Assembly: GCF_003990975.1 (NCBI RefSeq)
Contig: NZ_RZJR01000007.1
Coordinates: 249,079 to 313,078 of the forward strand
Length of the DNA stretch: 64,000 nucleotides
Reading direction: 5' to 3'
Source: Cohnella sp. AR92
GTDB taxonomy: Bacteria > Bacillota > Bacilli > Paenibacillales > Paenibacillaceae
Each line of letters starts with the position of its first letter. Position 1 is the stretch's first letter. A program made the position numbers and the translations under genes. Under the pieces are notes generated by a model. It was not told the origin of the DNA and did no database searches. It saw only the letters and a list, made by a program, of their open reading frames with translations. Shown here one piece after another: positions 9,283 through 19,502 of the stretch.

Positions 9283-10566
9283 TTAAACCTTATAAGCCTT
9301 CATCGCTCTCCTAAGCTCCGCGAGGGTCGGGCGCTTGCCGTACATAAGAATGCCGGTCCGGTAGATCTTCGCCGCGAGCCAGCCGATCGCGAGAATGCTT
9401 GCGAGCAGGATGGCAACGGATAAAGCGATCTCCCACCAGGCCGGTTCTGCCAGGCCGATCCGCAGGAAGAGCAGGAACGGCGAGAAGAACGGAACGTAGG
9501 AACAGATCGTAATGAAGCTGCTGTCCGGGCTGTTCAGTCCGAAGAACGAGATATAGAAGCCGGCCAGGGTAATCATCGTGACCGGCATCGCGGCTTGAGC
9601 GAGATCTTCCGTTCTGCTGACCAGGGAACCGATCGCCGCGAACAGCATCGCATAGAGAAAGAAGCCTGCCAGGTACAGCAAGACTGCAGATACGAGCATT
9701 ATCGGGTCTATGCTGCCGAAGTCGATGCCGAGAGAAGCAAAGCTCACCTTGTTATGCGGGAGAGACAGATTCACAACGGATACCGCTACAAAGACAATGA
9801 GCTGCATGACCGCGACGATGAACGTGCCCAGCACTCTCCCGAACAATTGCTGAAGCGGAGCTACGCTGGTCACGAGAATCTCCATGACCCTGGAGCTCTT
9901 CTCCGCCGTGATCTCGGACGCGATCATCTGCCCGGAGAACATGACGGACATAAAGAGCAGGATGAGGACTACATAAGTGAGCAGCACGGCGGTATCCCTC
10001 TCTTGCTCGGTCTTGCCTGTGCCGTCCAATTCATCCAGTTGAAGCGCATCGAAGGAGACCGGGGCGGTCAAGCGAGCGAGCTGCTCCTGCGACAGCTTCG
10101 CGTCCTTGACGACCGCGTCGTTCTTGGCTGCCAGAAGCGCCGCTTGAAGCTGTTGGGAAGCATCTCCCGTAAACACTTTCTTCGATAAATAAGTCACGCT
10201 AGGGAAGACTCCGTCTTGCCCGGGCTTGAATTCCAGATAACCTTTGATCCGCTTATCCTCGATGGCTTGTCTCATCGCGGCCGAACGCTCGGCTGCCCCG
10301 GCCGGAGCTTCGATCGGAACCAATGCCACTTTCGGTTCCTCGATCGTTCCCAGATAGCGGTCGACCGCCGCCACGATCTCCGCTTGTTCCCCTTGAACGT
10401 AACCGACCTTGACCGCTCCTCCGCCCGAAGACCACTTATCGATGAGATAGGGAAGATTGGAGGCGACCATCAGAAGCACGGAGATCAGGATCGTCATCGT
10501 CAGGAACGACTTGCCGCGCAGCTTGGTCTTCATCGTGAAGGACATAACCGTCCACAGGTTATTCAT
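9283..10566 (-). CDS. ABC-2 type exporter permease (NatB/YhaP-like)
   Basis: About 427 residues. One N-terminal helix (FLTMTILISVLLMVASNLPYL) is followed by a large soluble loop of about 150 residues, then five or six helices, the layout of NatB/YhaP-type ABC-2 permeases. The ATG at 10566 overlaps the stop of the ATPase gene (ATGAATAA), with AGGTGA as ribosome site; a GTG at 10575 is also possible. Family members export sodium ions, drugs or antimicrobial peptides, and the substrate here is unknown. Confidence 0.88.
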   Translation of the reverse strand: MNNLWTVMSFTMKTKLRGKSFLTMTILISVLLMVASNLPYLIDKWSSGGGAVKVGYVQGEQAEIVAAVDRYLGTIEEPKVALVPIEAPAGAAERSAAMRQAIEDKRIKGYLEFKPGQDGVFPSVTYLSKKVFTGDASQQLQAALLAAKNDAVVKDAKLSQEQLARLTAPVSFDALQLDELDGTGKTEQERDTAVLLTYVVLILLFMSVMFSGQMIASEITAEKSSRVMEILVTSVAPLQQLFGRVLGTFIVAVMQLIVFVAVSVVNLSLPHNKVSFASLGIDFGSIDPIMLVSAVLLYLAGFFLYAMLFAAIGSLVSRTEDLAQAAMPVTMITLAGFYISFFGLNSPDSSFITICSYVPFFSPFLLFLRIGLAEPAWWEIALSVAILLASILAIGWLAAKIYRTGILMYGKRPTLAELRRAMKAYKV

Positions 10567-11461
10567 GGCGATCACCTACCGTTCGGATAAAGATCTCGTT
10601 CAAGCTGGGCTCCTTCAGCTCGAAGCGGCGAACCGGGCCTTGCTTGAGCGCATGCTGCAGGATCGACTGGGCGGCTTCCGGATGGTCGACCTTCATCTCA
10701 TAGCCTTGTTCGTTCCGAACGACCGCGGATACGCCCGGAAGCTTGTCCAACCCGTTCACGTCATGGTCCGCCGACAGAATTACCCGCTCCATCGGGAACT
10801 GCTTCTTGATCTCCTTCACGGCGCCTTGAAGAACGGGACGCGACCTGTGCATGATCGTGATATTCCGGCACAGCTCCTCCACATGCTCCATCCGATGGGT
10901 CGAGAAGAGGATGGTCGTTCCTTGATCCCGCAGCTCCTTCACCGTAGCCTTGAGCAGCTCGACGTTGACCGGGTCCAATCCGCTGAACGCCTCGTCCAAC
11001 ACAAGAATCTTCGGACGGTGCACGACGGCCGCGATGAACTGGATTTTCTGCTGGTTGCCCTTCGACAGTTCCTCCACTTTCTTGTCGTAGTGCTCGGGAA
11101 TCTCGAAGCGGTCGAGCCAGCGCTTCAGGCTGCTGTCCGCTTCCTTGCGGGACATGCCGCGCAGCTGCCCCAGATAAACGACTTGGTCGCTCACTTTAAT
11201 CTTCGGGTACATGCCCCGTTCCTCCGGCAGATAGCCCATGGTACGAAGCAGCTCCCGGCTATATGGCTTGCCGAAATACGTTACCTTTCCTTCATCCGGC
11301 ATGATAAGCCCCAATACCATTCTCATCGTCGTCGTTTTGCCCGCTCCGTTGGCGCCGAGCAACCCGTAGATCTCCCCTTCGCCGACTTCGAGGCTCAGAC
11401 CGCTCACCGCCGTACGATCGCCGTATCGCTTGACGATTTGTTGAACGACTAACCGATTCAT
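10559..11461 (-). CDS. ABC exporter ATP-binding protein (NatA-like)
   Basis: About 300 residues. Walker A is GANGAGKTTT, the signature is LSKGNQQ, Walker B is ILVLDEAFSGLDP, and the switch His lies in STHRMEH. A C-terminal regulatory extension of about 80 residues is usual for the NatA/DrrA type. The frame is open to 11581, but the ATG at 11461 follows a perfect AAGGAGGAG and starts MNRLVVQQIVKRYG, as homologues do. It is translationally coupled to the permease gene. Confidence 0.93.
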   Translation of the reverse strand: MNRLVVQQIVKRYGDRTAVSGLSLEVGEGEIYGLLGANGAGKTTTMRMVLGLIMPDEGKVTYFGKPYSRELLRTMGYLPEERGMYPKIKVSDQVVYLGQLRGMSRKEADSSLKRWLDRFEIPEHYDKKVEELSKGNQQKIQFIAAVVHRPKILVLDEAFSGLDPVNVELLKATVKELRDQGTTILFSTHRMEHVEELCRNITIMHRSRPVLQGAVKEIKKQFPMERVILSADHDVNGLDKLPGVSAVVRNEQGYEMKVDHPEAAQSILQHALKQGPVRRFELKEPSLNEIFIRTVGDRHE

Positions 11462-11555
11462 GACTCTCCTCCTTAAGTCCGATGATGTTCCTCCCTCATC
11501 ATAACGGATAACCCCTCCTATCGGTTCTAATTTTATGTAAAATGTCCCCACCTGT

Positions 11556-11585
11556 TCATAATTTCCCATCCCTTCGACCATATTA
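11556..11585 (+). promoter_or_regulatory. SigG-like (forespore) promoter of the germination operon
   Basis: TCATA at 11556-11560, an 18-base gap, then CATATTA at 11579-11585. The -10 fits the SigG consensus CATNNTA exactly and the -35 differs from GHATR at one position. The predicted start is about 45 bases before gerKA, and ger operons are known SigG targets. Confidence 0.6.
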
Positions 11586-11638
11586 AGTATCGATTTCCAT
11601 TCTTAGGTAGATCCCTTCCGCGAAGGAGTGAGCATCCC

Positions 11639-13159
11639 ATGAGCGCCTCTTCCGGTGCTTCATCCTCGTTCGACGATTCCTTGCTTGAAGGACGGATGAA
11701 GCAGAACCTTGCCTACATAGGAGACTCTCTCGGGCATAGCCAGGACCTGGTCGCGCGGGAGTTGACCCTCCCGTTCGATATCCGTTGCGCCTTGGTCTAC
11801 ATAGACGGGATCACGGATCCCCAGCTTCTCCATCATGCCGTCATCGACTCGCTGCTTGGACTTGGCGGCAGCGAAGACGCCGTACAACTCTCCCGGCTCG
11901 ACAAGTCGGAACGGCTTCGTTACCTCTCCGATCGCGTTCTCGCGGCCGGGGATATCCATCCCTTGAAGGACTGGAACTCTCTCTTCCAGGATCTGCTGTC
12001 CGGCGATGCGATCCTGTTCGCGGATGAATGCGGCGGCGCCCTTCGGATCGGAGTCGGCGGCTTAGAAGAACGAGCCGTCGGAGAGCCGGTCTCTCAGTCC
12101 GTCACCCGCGGCCCGATGGAGGCGTTCAACGAGAGCCTTCGGACCAACACGGCGCTGCTGCGCCGCAAGATCAAGGATACAAGGCTGCGGATGGACTCCC
12201 TTCGAATTGGACGGGTGACGAAGACGAATGTCACGGTGACTTATCTTCAAGGAATCGCGAAGGAAGAGATCGTCGCCGAGGTCCATCGGCGTCTCGGCAA
12301 GATCGATATCGACGGGGTCCTGGAAGGCGGGTATATCGAGGAGTTCATTCAAGACCAGACGCTTACGCCTTTCCCAACCGTGTACAACAGCGAGCGTCCG
12401 GATACGATCGCGGCGGGGCTTCTGGAGGGCAAAATCGCCATTCTCGTCGACGGCACTCCCTTCGTCCTTCTCGTGCCGGCGCTGTTCGTCGAATTTTTCC
12501 AAGCGTCCGAGGATTACGCGCAGCGCTTCGATATCAGCACCCTGATCCGGATCATCCGTTATATTTCTTTCTTCATCACGACGTTGGCTCCTGCCTTGTA
12601 TGTGGCGATTACGACCTTCCATCAAGAGATGCTGCCGACCAACCTGCTGATCAATCTGGCTGCTCAACGCGAAGGCGTTCCCTTTCCCGCCGTTATCGAG
12701 GCGATCCTAATGGAGGTCACTTACGAGATCCTGCGGGAAGCCGGCATCCGGATGCCGAGAACGGTCGGACAGGCCGTCTCCATCGTCGGCACGCTCGTCA
12801 TCGGCCAAGCGGCCGTCCAAGCCGGCATCGTCTCCGCCGCCATGGTCATCATCGTCTCTATTACCGCGATAGCCAGCTATGTCATTCCGTCGGGAAGCAT
12901 GTCCATGTCCGCGAGAATGCTTCGGTTCCTCTTTATGGTCCTGGCTGCTTCCTTCGGCTTGTTCGGCGTCATCATCGGGCTGATCGGGCTCGTTCTGCAT
13001 CTGAGCAGCCTGCGATCCTTCGGCGTCCCTTACATGGCGCCCATGTCGCCGATCATTATGTCGGATATCAAGGACAGCTTGTTCCGTTTCCCTTGGACAA
13101 TGATGAAGAAACGCCCCTGGTCGACGGCCAGCCCGAACAACCGAAGAAGGGAGAATTAG
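11639..13159 (+). CDS. gerKA: Spore germinant receptor subunit A (GerA/GerKA family)
   Basis: 506 residues. A large soluble N-terminal domain (to about residue 280) is followed by several membrane helices, as in the GerA/SpoVAF family. Conserved family blocks are visible: the TNVTVTYLQGIA region and the GGYIEEFI-like block before the first helix, then PFPAVIEAILMEVTYEILREAG between helices. AAGGAGTGA lies 7 bases before the ATG. It sits in the inner membrane of the spore and, with the B and C subunits, senses nutrients. First gene of the operon. Confidence 0.93.
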   Translation: MSASSGASSSFDDSLLEGRMKQNLAYIGDSLGHSQDLVARELTLPFDIRCALVYIDGITDPQLLHHAVIDSLLGLGGSEDAVQLSRLDKSERLRYLSDRVLAAGDIHPLKDWNSLFQDLLSGDAILFADECGGALRIGVGGLEERAVGEPVSQSVTRGPMEAFNESLRTNTALLRRKIKDTRLRMDSLRIGRVTKTNVTVTYLQGIAKEEIVAEVHRRLGKIDIDGVLEGGYIEEFIQDQTLTPFPTVYNSERPDTIAAGLLEGKIAILVDGTPFVLLVPALFVEFFQASEDYAQRFDISTLIRIIRYISFFITTLAPALYVAITTFHQEMLPTNLLINLAAQREGVPFPAVIEAILMEVTYEILREAGIRMPRTVGQAVSIVGTLVIGQAAVQAGIVSAAMVIIVSITAIASYVIPSGSMSMSARMLRFLFMVLAASFGLFGVIIGLIGLVLHLSSLRSFGVPYMAPMSPIIMSDIKDSLFRFPWTMMKKRPWSTASPNNRRREN

Positions 13160-13165
13160 CCTGCC

Positions 13166-14404
13166 GTGACGATTGCCAAGCCGCCGATCGCTTCGCTATC
13201 CTGCCGGATAAGAAAGCCGCTCCTGCTGCTTCTCTGCGCGGCGCTTCTGTTGCTGCTGACCGGCTGCTGGAATCGCCGGGAGCTGGATACCCTCGGCATT
13301 GCGCTGGGCTTCGGCATCGACAAGACGGAATCCGCATATCGCGTCTCCGTTCAGGTCGTCGATCCGGGACAGGTCTCCGTATCGCGCCCCGCTTCGCCCG
13401 GACACCCGCCGACGGTCCTTTTTCACAGCGAATCCCCTTCCCTCTACGAAGCCTTGCGCAAGATGACGGAAGTCAGCCCTCGCAAAATCTATCTATCCCA
13501 TATCCGTGTCCTTATCTTAGGGGAGGAGATCGCCAGGGAAGGGGTGGGCAAGGTGCTCGATATGCTGTCGCGGGATGCCGAATTTCGGACCGACTTCTAT
13601 CTATTCGTCGCGAAGCATACGACCGCGGAGAACGTCCTGAAGATCTTCACTCCCCTCTCCAACATCCCCGCTTACAAGATGTACGACGCTCTATTGACCT
13701 CCTCCCGCACCTGGGCTCCGTCCGCGACGGTAACGCTTGATCAATTCATGAGCAGGATCGTCGGACCGGGCCTCAATCCCGTGCTGACCGCCATCGAGGT
13801 AGCGGGAGACCAGAAGAAGGGAGAATTGCCTAGCAACGTAAGCCGAATATCCGCCAGCACGATGCTCCGTACGAAAGGACTCGCGATATTCGATAAGGAT
13901 AAGCTCGTCGGTTGGTTCAACGAGGAAGAGAGCATCGGCTACAACTACATCATGAACCAGGTGAAGAGCACCATCACCAAGGTTCCTTGCGAATCAAACG
14001 GTCTTATCGCTTTGGAGAACATCCATTCCGTGACGAGATTGAAGTCCCGGGTTCGGAACGGTTCTCCCGTTATCAAGGTGAAGCTGAACAGCCAGGTCAA
14101 CATCGGAGAAGTCCAATGCGACTTCAAGACGACCGAGCCGGAGAACATTCGCAAGCTTAAACATTCGTTGGAACAGAAACGAATCGAGATGATGGACTCC
14201 GCCGTCGAGAAAGCCAGAGAGCTGCACGTCGACGCCTTCGGCTTCGGCAACGCCTTCTACCGCAATCAGCCCGCTTACTGGCGCAAGGCCGAGAAGGATT
14301 GGGATGCTCTCTTCCAGTCCCTTCGAGTCGATTACGATGCCAACATCCAGATTCTGAAGGTCGGCACCGTCTTCGATCCATTTCATGCAAGCGTAAAGGA
14401 GTAA
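13166..14404 (+). CDS. gerKC: Spore germinant receptor lipoprotein subunit C (GerKC, Ger(x)C family)
   Basis: 412 residues beginning at a GTG, with a long hydrophobic leader and lipobox LTGC (Cys34). The mature start CWNRRELDTLGIALGFGID is diagnostic of Ger(x)C proteins (WxxREL). The family is a lipid-anchored outer-face subunit of the germinant receptor. The gene is 6 bases after gerKA. The ribosome site (AGGGAG, about 12 bases upstream) is weak, so translation may depend on gerKA. Confidence 0.92.
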   Translation: MTIAKPPIASLSCRIRKPLLLLLCAALLLLLTGCWNRRELDTLGIALGFGIDKTESAYRVSVQVVDPGQVSVSRPASPGHPPTVLFHSESPSLYEALRKMTEVSPRKIYLSHIRVLILGEEIAREGVGKVLDMLSRDAEFRTDFYLFVAKHTTAENVLKIFTPLSNIPAYKMYDALLTSSRTWAPSATVTLDQFMSRIVGPGLNPVLTAIEVAGDQKKGELPSNVSRISASTMLRTKGLAIFDKDKLVGWFNEEESIGYNYIMNQVKSTITKVPCESNGLIALENIHSVTRLKSRVRNGSPVIKVKLNSQVNIGEVQCDFKTTEPENIRKLKHSLEQKRIEMMDSAVEKARELHVDAFGFGNAFYRNQPAYWRKAEKDWDALFQSLRVDYDANIQILKVGTVFDPFHASVKE

Positions 14405-14409
14405 CTGCC

Positions 14410-14652
14410 ATGATCGGTCTCACCGTGATTCTCCTGTGCGTCGCCGCCCTCATCTGGAAGACGCTGCTTCCGATGCTGCGAAGAGGCGAATTTCGCGACG
14501 GCGTCGTCTTCTCCGTCATGCTCGCGGGAGGAGCGTTCTTCAGCTTCTTCGCCGCGAATCTGATCCCGTTCCCGGCACCTCTCCACCTTCTTGTAGCCGT
14601 ATACAAGCCGTTCTCGCAATGGCTATTCTCTGCAATGGGGTGGAAGAGTTGA
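14410..14652 (+). CDS. Small two-helix membrane protein, candidate germinant-receptor D subunit
   Basis: 80 residues with two clear hydrophobic helices (about 3-20 and 31-50) and a less hydrophobic C-terminal segment. The ATG follows AAAGGAG by 8 bases. It lies between gerKC and gerKB, ends inside the start region of gerKB, and reads as a true gene in frame and spacing. Small two-helix D proteins that modulate germinant receptors are known in and near Bacillus ger operons; size and position fit, but I cannot confirm sequence homology by eye. Confidence 0.7.
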   Translation: MIGLTVILLCVAALIWKTLLPMLRRGEFRDGVVFSVMLAGGAFFSFFAANLIPFPAPLHLLVAVYKPFSQWLFSAMGWKS

Positions 14653-15761
14653 AGAACCTGCTTGAGAAAGGCCGAATCAGCACAAGGCAGCTTGCGATAC
14701 TGATCGTGTTCATGACCGTGGGGGATTCCATTCTGATCCTTCCTTCGTTAACCGCGGAAGCGGCTGATCAGAACGCTTGGCTGTCCGTTATTCTCGGGGG
14801 CGCCTTGGCAATGCCCGTTCTTTGGATCTGGGGCGCTCTGGCCCGCTTCTATCCGCAAGCCAATCTGATCGAGATCGTTCAGAGCTTGCTGGGCAAGTGG
14901 CTTGGCGGAGCCGTTGCCCTCTACTATTCCGTCTATTTCTTCTTCGTCGCTGCCGGACTGATCCGCGAGCTGGGGGACTTTTTCACGATCCAGATTCTTG
15001 CGCAGACTCCGCTGCGGGCGATCCATCTCCTTCTTCTCTTCGTACTGGCATGGGGGCTTGCCAAAGGATTGGAGCCCATCGTTCGGACCGGGGAGCTGTT
15101 CTTCCCCTGGTTTCTATTGATGCTGACCGCGTTAATCGTCTGTTTGACCCCCAATCTGCGCCCGGTCAATCTGAAGCCGTTCCTCAGCGAAGGCATCTCT
15201 CCCGTCCTTCACGGTTCCCTGTACGTCTTGGTCTATCCGTTCGCGGAGCTGGTGGCCTTGCTGATGGTCCTGCCTTATGTGAACCGCAAAGCGAACACCA
15301 AGAGGGATTATTATCTAGCCGCGCTATTCGGAGGATTGATCATGCTGATCATCGTTCTGTTCTCTCTCTTGGTGCTAGGCCCCTTCTTGACCTCGAACCA
15401 AGTCTATCCTACCTACGCATTGGCGAAAAAAGTCAATATCGGCAACTTCCTGCAGCGAGTGGAGGCGGTCGTGGCGATTATCTGGGTGCTGTCCACTTTC
15501 TTCAAGACCGCCATTCACAGCTATGCCTTCCTGCTCGGAATGGCGGAAACTTTCAAGCTGCAGGGCTATCGCCGGCTGATCGGTCCCTACGTGCTGCTTC
15601 AATTCGGAATGGCCTATATCATCACGCCGAACTTCACCTTTTACACCGACGTGCTGTACAAGTATTGGCCTTTCTGGGACCTGACGAACGCTCTCCTGCT
15701 TCCTCTTATCCTGCTCGCGGCCCACGCGGCCGGCAGAAAGAGAACGGCCGTAAAGGCATAA
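14649..15761 (+). CDS. gerKB: Spore germinant receptor permease-like subunit B (GerKB, endospore permease)
   Basis: About 370 residues and ten or more membrane helices, of the amino acid/polyamine/organocation superfamily typical of GerB proteins (GRISTRQLAILIVFMTVGDSI near the start). The start is uncertain: TTG 14649 has GGGGTGG ahead and overlaps the preceding stop (TTGA), giving a homologue-like MKNLLEKGRIS; GTG 14640 and ATG 14619 are alternatives without clear ribosome sites. It ends the operon in the order A-C-small-B and probably forms the nutrient-binding membrane subunit. Confidence 0.9.
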   Translation: MKNLLEKGRISTRQLAILIVFMTVGDSILILPSLTAEAADQNAWLSVILGGALAMPVLWIWGALARFYPQANLIEIVQSLLGKWLGGAVALYYSVYFFFVAAGLIRELGDFFTIQILAQTPLRAIHLLLLFVLAWGLAKGLEPIVRTGELFFPWFLLMLTALIVCLTPNLRPVNLKPFLSEGISPVLHGSLYVLVYPFAELVALLMVLPYVNRKANTKRDYYLAALFGGLIMLIIVLFSLLVLGPFLTSNQVYPTYALAKKVNIGNFLQRVEAVVAIIWVLSTFFKTAIHSYAFLLGMAETFKLQGYRRLIGPYVLLQFGMAYIITPNFTFYTDVLYKYWPFWDLTNALLLPLILLAAHAAGRKRTAVKA

Positions 15762-15859
15762 AGCAGGGAAGGAGGAAAGGAGCATTTCCATTCTCTTAGC
15801 GCATGCCCTATAATCAGCATAACGATGCTTCATCGAATAGCAGGAGGCACAGACTTAAC

Positions 15860-16804
15860 ATGAACAAGAGAACGAAACGGCCGGAAACAGGCTCCGCCAA
15901 GCGCCCTTCCCCCCCGGCCAAATCCTATAAGGTCCAGGAAGCGGCCGAGTTGCTACCCTTCCTGATCTCCAATCTCAAGGGAGAGGGGCGGAACTCGATC
16001 AAGTCCATGCTTGCCCGCGGCCAGATCTCGGTCGATGGACAGGCTCAAACCGTCTATAACTATGCCCTTAAGCCCGGTCAGCAAGTGACGGTCAGCAAGG
16101 AGAAAATTCAAGCGCCTCCGCGGCTTGTCGGTTTATCCATCATTTATGAGGACGATCATCTTCTGGTCGTGAACAAGGAGCCCGGGCTTCTGTCGATCGC
16201 GACCGAGCAGGAGAAAGAGCTGACCGCTTACCGCCAGTTGATGGATCACGTCAAGCGGGAGAACCCTGCGAACCGGGTGTTTATCGTCCATCGGCTGGAC
16301 CGCGACACTTCGGGCGTCATGATGTTCGCGAAGTCCGAGGCCGTGCAGCAGGAGCTTCAGAATCATTGGACGGAAGCCGTCAAGGAACGGAGCTATATCG
16401 CTCTTGTCGAAGGAGAGGTCAAGAAGGCGGAAGGAACGATCTCCTCCTGGCTGAAAGAGAGCAAGACGCTCAAGATGTACTCCAGCCCTTATCCGGGCGA
16501 CGGCCAGCATGCCGTAACCCATTACAAGCGATTGCAGGCGAATCGTCACTTTACTCTGTTGGAGGTTCGGCTCGAAACGGGACGCAAGAATCAGATTCGC
16601 GTCCACATGCAGGATCTCGGGCATCCGATCGTCGGCGACAAGAAGTATCGGTCCAAATCGAAGGAGATCGGCCGTCTTGGCCTTCATGCCTTCGTTCTCT
16701 CGTTCGAGCACCCCGTTACCAGAGAAGTGCTTCGGTTCGAGAGCCCGATCCCGCGGGCTTTCCTGAATCCTTTCCGCAACGGAATGCAGGCGGGAGACGA
16801 CTGA
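15860..16804 (+). CDS. RluA-family pseudouridine synthase
   Basis: About 314 residues. Residues 22-80 form an S4-like RNA-binding domain (LLPFLISNLKGEGRNSIKSM, then RGQISVDG), and the catalytic HRLDRDTSG motif places the active Asp at 147. The enzyme isomerises uridine to pseudouridine in rRNA or tRNA; the target site is not deducible. The ATG at 15860 lies 12 bases after AGGAGG. An earlier in-frame ATG at 15803 has no ribosome site and is less likely. Confidence 0.92.
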   Translation: MNKRTKRPETGSAKRPSPPAKSYKVQEAAELLPFLISNLKGEGRNSIKSMLARGQISVDGQAQTVYNYALKPGQQVTVSKEKIQAPPRLVGLSIIYEDDHLLVVNKEPGLLSIATEQEKELTAYRQLMDHVKRENPANRVFIVHRLDRDTSGVMMFAKSEAVQQELQNHWTEAVKERSYIALVEGEVKKAEGTISSWLKESKTLKMYSSPYPGDGQHAVTHYKRLQANRHFTLLEVRLETGRKNQIRVHMQDLGHPIVGDKKYRSKSKEIGRLGLHAFVLSFEHPVTREVLRFESPIPRAFLNPFRNGMQAGDD

Positions 16805-16934
16805 TTGGACCTATTTTGCTAATATGCCTCAAATACCGGACTAATGGACTATGAAAATTTTCAAATTAAAGTTACAATATCAATACCGAATAATTTGTAG
16901 AATTTTGTAAATCCAACTCCGATATAGGTGACAT

Positions 16935-18953
16935 ATGGCTGAGATGGCTCTCTCGCATCCCGTTCTATACTACATGCTATCTTATTTGGCCGCGATCGCT
17001 TTCTCTTGTTATGCTTTCTGTCTGGCTGCCAGAATATCGGCATCGAGAGACAAGCTGCGGGCCTTGCCGTTAGCAGGCGCATCCGTCCTTCTTGGGATCG
17101 GACTCTGGCTTGCCTGTTTCTTCTGCCTGCAGGCGACGGGGCTGCGGATCTCCGCATCCGCCCGCGTTCCTGCGCTGGCTCTCTCCTTGGTCCTGGCGGT
17201 GCTGATCGGATGGGGGGCGCTTCTGTTCCTCTCCGAGAAGAGACGCAGCAGGAAGGCTCTCCTGTCCGGCGGCCCTCTTCTGGGGGCGGGATTCTTCCTT
17301 ATGCCCTATACCCAGCTTTACGCTCTCTCAAAGGGCATACGTCTCGTCTTCGATGATGTTTCGCTGGCGTTATCCGCTATCCTCGCATGTCTATTATCTA
17401 CAGCCGCCTTGTCTCTCATGGAATTCGACTCACACTATCCGCGTAGAAGAAGGAACTTGATCCTTTCCTCGCTATTCATCGGCGGGGCCGCTTTGAGCAT
17501 GCCGATCGCGGGGCTGCTTCAATCCTCGTACTCGTTACCGTTAAACTCTCCCGAAGCGGCGGGACTGACCTCGGATCTTCCCATTTACGGCCTGGCCTTA
17601 CCGCTCGGATTGTTCACGATGGTTGTCCTGATCAGCCTGATTCTGCTTCCCCACTCCGATCGCAAGCATGCCGAACAATACGATCCCCTTACCGGCCTGC
17701 CGAACCGGAGCTTATTCGCGAGAAGCCTCCAACAAGCCCTCTTGGCGGCGGAGAACGGCCGCGAACCGTTCGCCGTCCTGTTCCTGGATCTCGACCGGTT
17801 CAAGAACGTGAACGATTCTATCGGCCATCATGTCGGAGACCACCTGCTGCAGACGATGGCGAACCGCATCCGCGAATGCGTAGCCGACAAAGCGCTGATC
17901 GCCCGGCTTGGCGGCGACGAGTTCGCCCTGCTCTTCAAGCCCGGTTTCTCGCGGGACAGCTTGCTGCTCACGGCCGGCCATCTCCTGTCGGAGATCGCTC
18001 GTCCGCTCTTCTTCGGCGATGTCGAGATTCATGTGACGGCCAGTCTCGGAATCTCCATGTTCCCGATCGACGGGGAGACGGCGGTCAGCCTCATGAAGAA
18101 TGCGGAGTCCGCTCTCTATTCCGCCAAAGACGAGGGCAAAAACACCATTCGCTTCTACGTCCCGAACATGAACGATACTCTTCGAGAATCCGTTCTGCTG
18201 GAGACGGACTTGCGCAAAGCGTTGGAGAGGAACGAATTCTATCTGGTTTATCAGCCGCAGATCAATGCCTCTACCGGCCAGGTGGTCGGCGTGGAGGCGC
18301 TCCTTCGCTGGAAGCACGGCAAGCGAGGGCTAATCTCGCCTTCGGACTTCATTCCGCTCGCCGAAGAGACCGGAGTGATCGTCCCGATCGGCAATTGGGT
18401 TCTTCGCACCGCATGCCGCCAGAGCAAGCAATGGCAGCAGCAGGGGCTTCCTCCCGTTCGCATCGCCGTGAACCTCTCCGGCCGTCAATTCTTGAACAAA
18501 GGGCTTGTCCCCTTCATTAAGCGCACGCTGGTCGAGACCGGAATGGATCCTTCGCTATTGGAATTGGAGATTACCGAATCGATGACTCTGGATATCGAGC
18601 GCTCCTTCTCCACCCTAAGAGAGTTGAAGCGGCTCGGCGTCAGCATCTCCATCGACGACTTCGGCACCGGCTACAGCTCTCTCAGCTACCTCAAGAGCTT
18701 CCCGGTCGACTGCTTGAAGATCGATCAATCGTTCGTCCGGGAGCTGCTCTCCGAGACCAACGACCGATCCATCGTCTCCACGATCATTACCCTTGCGCAT
18801 AACCTGAATCTAAGGGTCGTCGCCGAGGGAGTGGAATCCGAGGAGCAGCTGACCTATCTGGCCACTTACGGCTGCGACGAGATTCAAGGCTTCTACATCA
18901 GCAAGCCGATCTCCGAGCAGGATGTCGCGCGGTTCCTGAGGAAGAGCTCCTAA
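16935..18953 (+). CDS. Membrane-bound GGDEF-EAL cyclic-di-GMP protein
   Basis: 672 residues. About 240 N-terminal residues contain six to seven hydrophobic helices in a MHYT-like layout, without clear M-H-Y-T motifs. GGDEF is intact at 326-330, and no RxxD inhibitory site is visible five residues upstream. The EAL domain has EALLRW at 454-459, [26 protein letters not shown] and AEGVES, which look competent for phosphodiesterase activity. Both synthesis and breakdown of c-di-GMP are therefore possible. It stands alone and ends at a bidirectional hairpin. Confidence 0.92.
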   Translation: MAEMALSHPVLYYMLSYLAAIAFSCYAFCLAARISASRDKLRALPLAGASVLLGIGLWLACFFCLQATGLRISASARVPALALSLVLAVLIGWGALLFLSEKRRSRKALLSGGPLLGAGFFLMPYTQLYALSKGIRLVFDDVSLALSAILACLLSTAALSLMEFDSHYPRRRRNLILSSLFIGGAALSMPIAGLLQSSYSLPLNSPEAAGLTSDLPIYGLALPLGLFTMVVLISLILLPHSDRKHAEQYDPLTGLPNRSLFARSLQQALLAAENGREPFAVLFLDLDRFKNVNDSIGHHVGDHLLQTMANRIRECVADKALIARLGGDEFALLFKPGFSRDSLLLTAGHLLSEIARPLFFGDVEIHVTASLGISMFPIDGETAVSLMKNAESALYSAKDEGKNTIRFYVPNMNDTLRESVLLETDLRKALERNEFYLVYQPQINASTGQVVGVEALLRWKHGKRGLISPSDFIPLAEETGVIVPIGNWVLRTACRQSKQWQQQGLPPVRIAVNLSGRQFLNKGLVPFIKRTLVETGMDPSLLELEITESMTLDIERSFSTLRELKRLGVSISIDDFGTGYSSLSYLKSFPVDCLKIDQSFVRELLSETNDRSIVSTIITLAHNLNLRVVAEGVESEEQLTYLATYGCDEIQGFYISKPISEQDVARFLRKSS

Positions 18954-18978
18954 CGAACATCCGCGAGATAGACAAGAA

Positions 18979-19025
18979 AACCCGCCAAGCATGCTGTTCC
19001 TGAGGAACAAGCCTGCTGGCGGGTT
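18979..19025. terminator. Bidirectional terminator
   Basis: AACCCGCCA/TGGCGGGTT arms close a long hairpin between the convergent GGDEF-EAL and DUF420 genes. The upper stem is imperfect. Confidence 0.8.
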
Positions 19026-19037
19026 CTGTTCGTTATC

Positions 19038-19502
19038 CTACGATCCGAAGATGGCGTCGATCACGGGCTTCGTATGTCCGCCCGGATACATGAGATACAG
19101 CAGCACGTAGACCGTCACTCCCGTAATCGCCGTGATGAACCAGACGACCGCGGTGAATCGTCCCCACTTCCGATGCTTCGCGAAGTTCTTCCGGAAGGCC
19201 AGGACGAGAGTCGTAATGCCGAATACGGCAGCCACCATCGCCAGGACGATATGGAAGATGAGGAAGACCCGGTAGAGCGTCTCCAGGCTGTCCGGACCGC
19301 CCCAGTTCGTGTTGCCGACGAAGATCGTCCGGGACGTATACATAAGGAAGAACAGGATGGCAGCGATCGAAGCGGCGATCATCGTCTTCTCGTGCGCTTC
19401 TCTCTTGCGGAGAATAATCAGTCGCCAGCCGATCGCTACTAGGATAGCGCTTAGGGCGATAAAGCTTGTACTGATTGTCGGGAAAATCTCGTACCAGGAC
19501 AT
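19038..19502 (-). CDS. DUF420 membrane protein (YozB/CtaM-like oxidase factor)
   Basis: About 154 residues and four predicted membrane helices, with histidines in the helices (FHIVLAM) and a YPGGHTKP tail typical of DUF420. The Staphylococcus member CtaM is needed for haem-A-containing oxidase function (established for that family), and this gene sits next to ctaG and the caa3 genes. The ATG at 19502 has AGGTGA 6 bases ahead; an ATG at 19529 is in frame but has a poorer ribosome site. Confidence 0.85.
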   Translation of the reverse strand: MSWYEIFPTISTSFIALSAILVAIGWRLIILRKREAHEKTMIAASIAAILFFLMYTSRTIFVGNTNWGGPDSLETLYRVFLIFHIVLAMVAAVFGITTLVLAFRKNFAKHRKWGRFTAVVWFITAITGVTVYVLLYLMYPGGHTKPVIDAIFGS

